From NCBI GenBank assembly GCA_003478355.1, contig QUFC01000062.1, forward strand, positions 1 through 17,271: a DNA stretch of 17,271 nucleotides. Direction: 5' to 3'. Below the pieces are notes generated by a model, which was not told where the DNA came from, did no database searches, and was given only the letters and a program-made list of their open reading frames with translations. This document shows positions 14,770-17,271 of this stretch, piece by piece. Numbering within the stretch: the first letter of the stretch is position 1; every line of letters starts with the position of its first letter. The DNA is from Lachnospiraceae bacterium AM48-27BH (GTDB lineage Bacteria; Bacillota; Clostridia; Lachnospirales; Lachnospiraceae). Position numbers and translations under genes: made by a program.

Positions 14770-15246
14770 ATGCAGGAACAGGTAAACGAGAAAACCGTAG
14801 CCCTTTACATCAAGACCGGGAAGCTGACCGCTGAAATGCTGCAACGGGCTATGAAAAAGCTGCTTTCACAGATGAAAAAGCAGGCAGACCGCCCACCCCA
14901 CGGCAAGCAGACGCTAAAGCAGCTTATGAAGCAGAACGCAGGCGTTTCCAACATTGAAATCACAGGGGAAAATATCAAAGCCTTTGAAAGCACCGCGAAA
15001 AAGTATCATATCGACTTTGCGCTGAAAAAGGACACAACAGAAACCCCGCCCCGCTATCTTGTGTTTTTCAAGGGACGGGACGCGGACGTGCTGACCGCAG
15101 CTTTTCAAGAATTTTCCGCAAAGAAGCTGACGCAGGACAAAAAGCCCTCTATCCGAAAGCTGCTGTCTGATTTTAGGCAAAAAGCGGCGGCACTGAACGC
15201 GCAGCGGGAGCAGGTCAAAAACAAAGACAGGGGGCGTGAACGATGA
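14770..15246 (+). CDS. PcfB-family (DUF3801) conjugation protein
   Basis: The 158-residue cytoplasmic protein shows the DUF3801/PcfB pattern: VALYIKTGKLTAEMLQRAMKKLL at the N-terminus, KQTLKQLMKQNAGVSNIEI in the middle, and YLVFFKGRDADVLTAAFQEF. A Lys/Arg-rich tail follows. PcfB-like proteins work with the VirD4 coupling protein and the relaxase in DNA transfer. AAAGGAGG lies 7 bases before the ATG. Its stop overlaps the VirD4 ATG (ATGA), so the two are coupled. The identity is fairly certain from sequence and position. Confidence 0.85.
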   Translation: MQEQVNEKTVALYIKTGKLTAEMLQRAMKKLLSQMKKQADRPPHGKQTLKQLMKQNAGVSNIEITGENIKAFESTAKKYHIDFALKKDTTETPPRYLVFFKGRDADVLTAAFQEFSAKKLTQDKKPSIRKLLSDFRQKAAALNAQREQVKNKDRGRER

Positions 15247-15551
15247 ACAACCGAAATCTGAAAAGGTGGATTATCCCAAATCTACCTTATATCCTCTTTG
15301 TGTATCTTTTTGACAAAGCAGCACAGGCGGTACGGCTTGCCCCCGGCGCAGACCTTTCCGGCAAGCTCTTAGGTATCGGGAACGGCTTTACTTCTGCTTT
15401 TGCGTCGCCCCTGCCGAGCTTTTCCCCGGTAGATATGCTGATAGGCATTGCCGGAGCTATCCTTATCCGGCTGATTGTCTACACCAAAGGCAAGAACGCA
15501 AAGAAATACCGTAAGGGCGTGGAATACGGCTCTGCCCGTTGGAGTGCATAA
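15243..15551 (+). CDS. VirD4/TraG-type coupling protein, N-terminal fragment
   Basis: The fragment begins LKRWIIPNLPYILFVYLFDKAAQAVRLAPG, the first membrane segment of the Tn1549-like coupling protein. A second segment, VDMLIGIAGAILIRLIVY (about 60-78), follows, then KNAKKYRKGVEYGSARW. A full protein of about 600 residues would continue into Walker A and B motifs. Here it stops two codons later (SA-stop) at 102 residues. No continuation exists in any frame before the recombinase. It starts by ATGA overlap with the PcfB-like gene. An insertion in this gene is the most direct explanation, and the rest may lie beyond the window. Confidence 0.85.
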   Translation: MNNRNLKRWIIPNLPYILFVYLFDKAAQAVRLAPGADLSGKLLGIGNGFTSAFASPLPSFSPVDMLIGIAGAILIRLIVYTKGKNAKKYRKGVEYGSARWSA

Positions 15552-17271
15552 TTTTAAGTGTAAATGACACATACATGGACGCACAGGAGGTTATGCACAT
15601 GACTGATTATAGCAAAATTACAGCCCTTTACTCCCGCCTTTCCGTGGGCGACGAGGACAGGGACGGCGGCGAGAGCAACAGCATACAGAACCAAAAAATA
15701 TTTTTGGAGAACTATGCCAGAGGGCAGCACCTAACCAATATCCGGCACTACATCGACGATGACGAAAGCGGCAGATTTTTTGACCGTTCCGCCTACTCCC
15801 GCATGATGGACGATGTGGAAAACGGGAAAATCGGTGTCTGCATTATGAAAGACCTTACCCGCTGGGGGCGCGACTATCTCCAAGTCGGCAACGCGATGGA
15901 GATATTCAGACGGAACAATGTGCGCTTTATCGCGGTCAACAACGGCATTGACAGCGAGAAGCCCGACACATTGGAGTTTGCGCCCTTTATCAATATCATG
16001 TCGGAGTGGTATGCAAAGGACATCAGCAAGAAAGTGAAAACGGGCATTAAGACCAAAGGCATGAGTGGAAAGCCGATTGTCACCGAAGCCCCTTACGGCT
16101 ATGTCAAAGACCCGGACAACAAGGATTTTTGGATAATCGACGAAGAAGCCGCCGAGGTTGTCCGTTTGATTTTCCGTCTGTTTATCGGCGGGAAGAACCG
16201 CAATCAAATCGCCGTACATCTGACACAGGAGCAAATCCCTACCCCCACTTTCTACATGAAAGACCGGGGGCGGGGAACCTGTAAAAATAAGACGCTCAAC
16301 GAGGATAACCGCTGCAAGTGGAACAAAGCCACCTTGACCAATATCCTCACACGGCAGGAGTATTGCGGTGATGTGGTCAACTTCAAGACCACAAAGCATT
16401 TCCGGGATAAGCATAACCACTATGTAGACCGGAGCCAGTGGCATATCACAGAAAATGTGCATGAGCCGATTATCAGCCGCAGCGATTTTGAAACCGTACA
16501 GCGGATTTTGGAAAACGCACCCGTCAAACGCCCCAACGGGGACGGGGAAATCCACCCTCTGTCCGGCTTGCTTTTCTGTAAAGACTGCGGCGCAAAAATG
16601 CACATTCGTATAGATTACCGGAACGGCGGCAAGCGGCATGTTGCCTATTGCAGCGAGTACCACAAGGGGAAAGCCAAGAACCCCAAATGCCATTCCCCGC
16701 ACATCATGGACGCGGACTTGCTCATGCAGACCATCGCGGAAGTGCTGAAGAAAATCGAGGACTATTCCATCAGCAACCGGGCGGAGTTTGAAGCATTAGT
16801 GAAAAAGAACCTTGCCATGCAGCAGACCGACCAGACCAAAAAGCAGCAGAAGCGTATTCCGCAAATCACGACGCGCCTTGAACAGATTGACAAGGTGCTG
16901 AATAAGCTCTATGAGGACAACGCCCTCGGCACGATCCCGCAAGACCGTTATGAGCAGATGTCGCAGAAGTATTCGGAAGAATACTATGCGCTGAAAGCGG
17001 AGCTTGCCACGCTCCAGGAGCAGCTGTCCGCTTATGAGAACGCGGGAGGACGGGCGCAGAAGTTTTTGAAGCTGACGGAACGCCATGCCGCCTTTACCGA
17101 GCTTACCCCCGCCATTCTCAACGAGTTTATCAGCCGGATTGAAGTGCATGAGCGCGACCAGGAAAGGGCGAGATACGCAATCCAGCACATCAGCATATAT
17201 TTCAATTATATCGGCAAGTTTGAGAACGAAGTGACACAGCTTGCAGAGCCGACCGAGCAGGAAATCCAGCA
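15542..17271 (+). mobile_element. Probable nested element carrying a large serine recombinase (partial)
   Basis: The VirD4 reading frame is lost at 15542-15551, and 48 bases later a TndX/TnpX-like recombinase begins. A GA dinucleotide at the break (15542-15543) fits the GA target preference of TnpX-type recombinases. The right end lies outside the window, so nesting rather than deletion or module exchange is inferred. Confidence 0.5.
15599..17271 (+). CDS. Large serine recombinase (TndX/TnpX-like), 3' end beyond the window
   Basis: It catalyses integration and excision of a mobile element. 557 codons are visible without a stop. The resolvase domain begins ITALYSRLSVGDEDRDGGESNSIQNQ, with Ser15 as the nucleophile and Arg13. 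MKDLTRWGRDYLQVG carries the conserved Asp-Leu-Thr-Arg...Gly-Arg. The recombinase domain includes APYGYVKDP, RNQIAVHLTQEQIPTP and LTNILTRQEYCGDVVNFKT. A zinc ribbon follows (LLFCKDCGAKMH ... YCSEYHK ... PKCHS). Then comes a long coiled coil (about 400-490) and a DUF4368-like end (RARYAIQHISIYFNYIGKFENE). AGGAGG lies 8 bases before the ATG. Family members run about 530-560 residues, so little is probably missing. Confidence 0.93.
   Translation, partial: MTDYSKITALYSRLSVGDEDRDGGESNSIQNQKIFLENYARGQHLTNIRHYIDDDESGRFFDRSAYSRMMDDVENGKIGVCIMKDLTRWGRDYLQVGNAMEIFRRNNVRFIAVNNGIDSEKPDTLEFAPFINIMSEWYAKDISKKVKTGIKTKGMSGKPIVTEAPYGYVKDPDNKDFWIIDEEAAEVVRLIFRLFIGGKNRNQIAVHLTQEQIPTPTFYMKDRGRGTCKNKTLNEDNRCKWNKATLTNILTRQEYCGDVVNFKTTKHFRDKHNHYVDRSQWHITENVHEPIISRSDFETVQRILENAPVKRPNGDGEIHPLSGLLFCKDCGAKMHIRIDYRNGGKRHVAYCSEYHKGKAKNPKCHSPHIMDADLLMQTIAEVLKKIEDYSISNRAEFEALVKKNLAMQQTDQTKKQQKRIPQITTRLEQIDKVLNKLYEDNALGTIPQDRYEQMSQKYSEEYYALKAELATLQEQLSAYENAGGRAQKFLKLTERHAAFTELTPAILNEFISRIEVHERDQERARYAIQHISIYFNYIGKFENEVTQLAEPTEQEIQ

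Larger units (their letters stand above)
13327..17271 (+). mobile_element. Left end of a Tn1549-like integrative conjugative element (partial)
   Basis: Host coding sequence of cotJC ends near 13327. From there the gene order is replication-initiator-like protein, DUF5348-like protein, PcfB/DUF3801 protein and VirD4. This is the usual left arm of Tn1549/CTn-type elements in gut Clostridia. Each gene has a strong AAAGGAGG site, and GC content and codon use differ from the host side, with more GGC, CGC and GAC. A 6-bp inverted repeat, CGACTG/CAGTCG (13326-13331, 13347-13352), lies at the junction. The right end and the element's own recombinase are not visible, so the boundary is approximate. 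Confidence 0.7.

Noticed and set aside
15731..16702. A 323-codon minus-strand frame opposite the recombinase
   Set aside because: It is a shadow of the GC-rich recombinase gene. Recognisable motifs are only on the plus strand.

Overview
The window looks like a chromosomal segment of an anaerobic, spore-forming Firmicute, most likely a gut Lachnospiraceae-type Clostridium. The reasons are the spoIID-spoIIQ pair, a complete cotJAB(C) spore-coat operon, strong AGGAGG ribosome sites, a T-box controlled ileS, and a Tn1549-like conjugative element. Species cannot be named from the sequence alone.

Layout. Positions 1-456 carry no gene but hold a roughly 313-nt imperfect palindrome and a 50-bp dispersed repeat. 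A minus-strand nicotinate phosphoribosyltransferase follows (457-1914). A consensus promoter (2020-2048) then drives an isoleucine T-box leader, ileS (2536-5700) and glgP (5733-8192). The glgP terminator overlaps what appears to be a sigma-E promoter and the ribosome site of spoIID. spoIID carries a frameshift and is followed by spoIIQ (LytM-like). A hairpin-rich gap (10025-10436) precedes a two-CBS-domain protein that overlaps an APH-like kinase gene by ATGA. The kinase gene is split at an A7 run. Next, a Cys/Gly/Asn-rich small protein is divergent from cotJA-cotJB-cotJC, and both sides carry spore-type -10 sequences.

Accessory region. cotJC loses about its last 50 residues where a conjugative element begins (about 13327). 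That element shows its usual left-end order: replication-initiator-like protein, DUF5348-like protein, PcfB/DUF3801 protein and VirD4 coupling protein. VirD4 stops after about 100 residues and is followed at once by a large serine recombinase that runs off the window. This suggests a second element nested in the first. Both truncations occur in the same 10-mer, GA(C/G)TGCATAA.

Cautions. The two frameshifts (spoIID and the kinase) both fit homopolymer contractions, so sequencing error is a serious alternative to decay or recoding. The most unusual signals are the two-hairpin palindrome at 1-313, whose loops both read CATGGA(C/T)G, the promoter-in-terminator arrangement at 8230-8272, and the shared junction motif.
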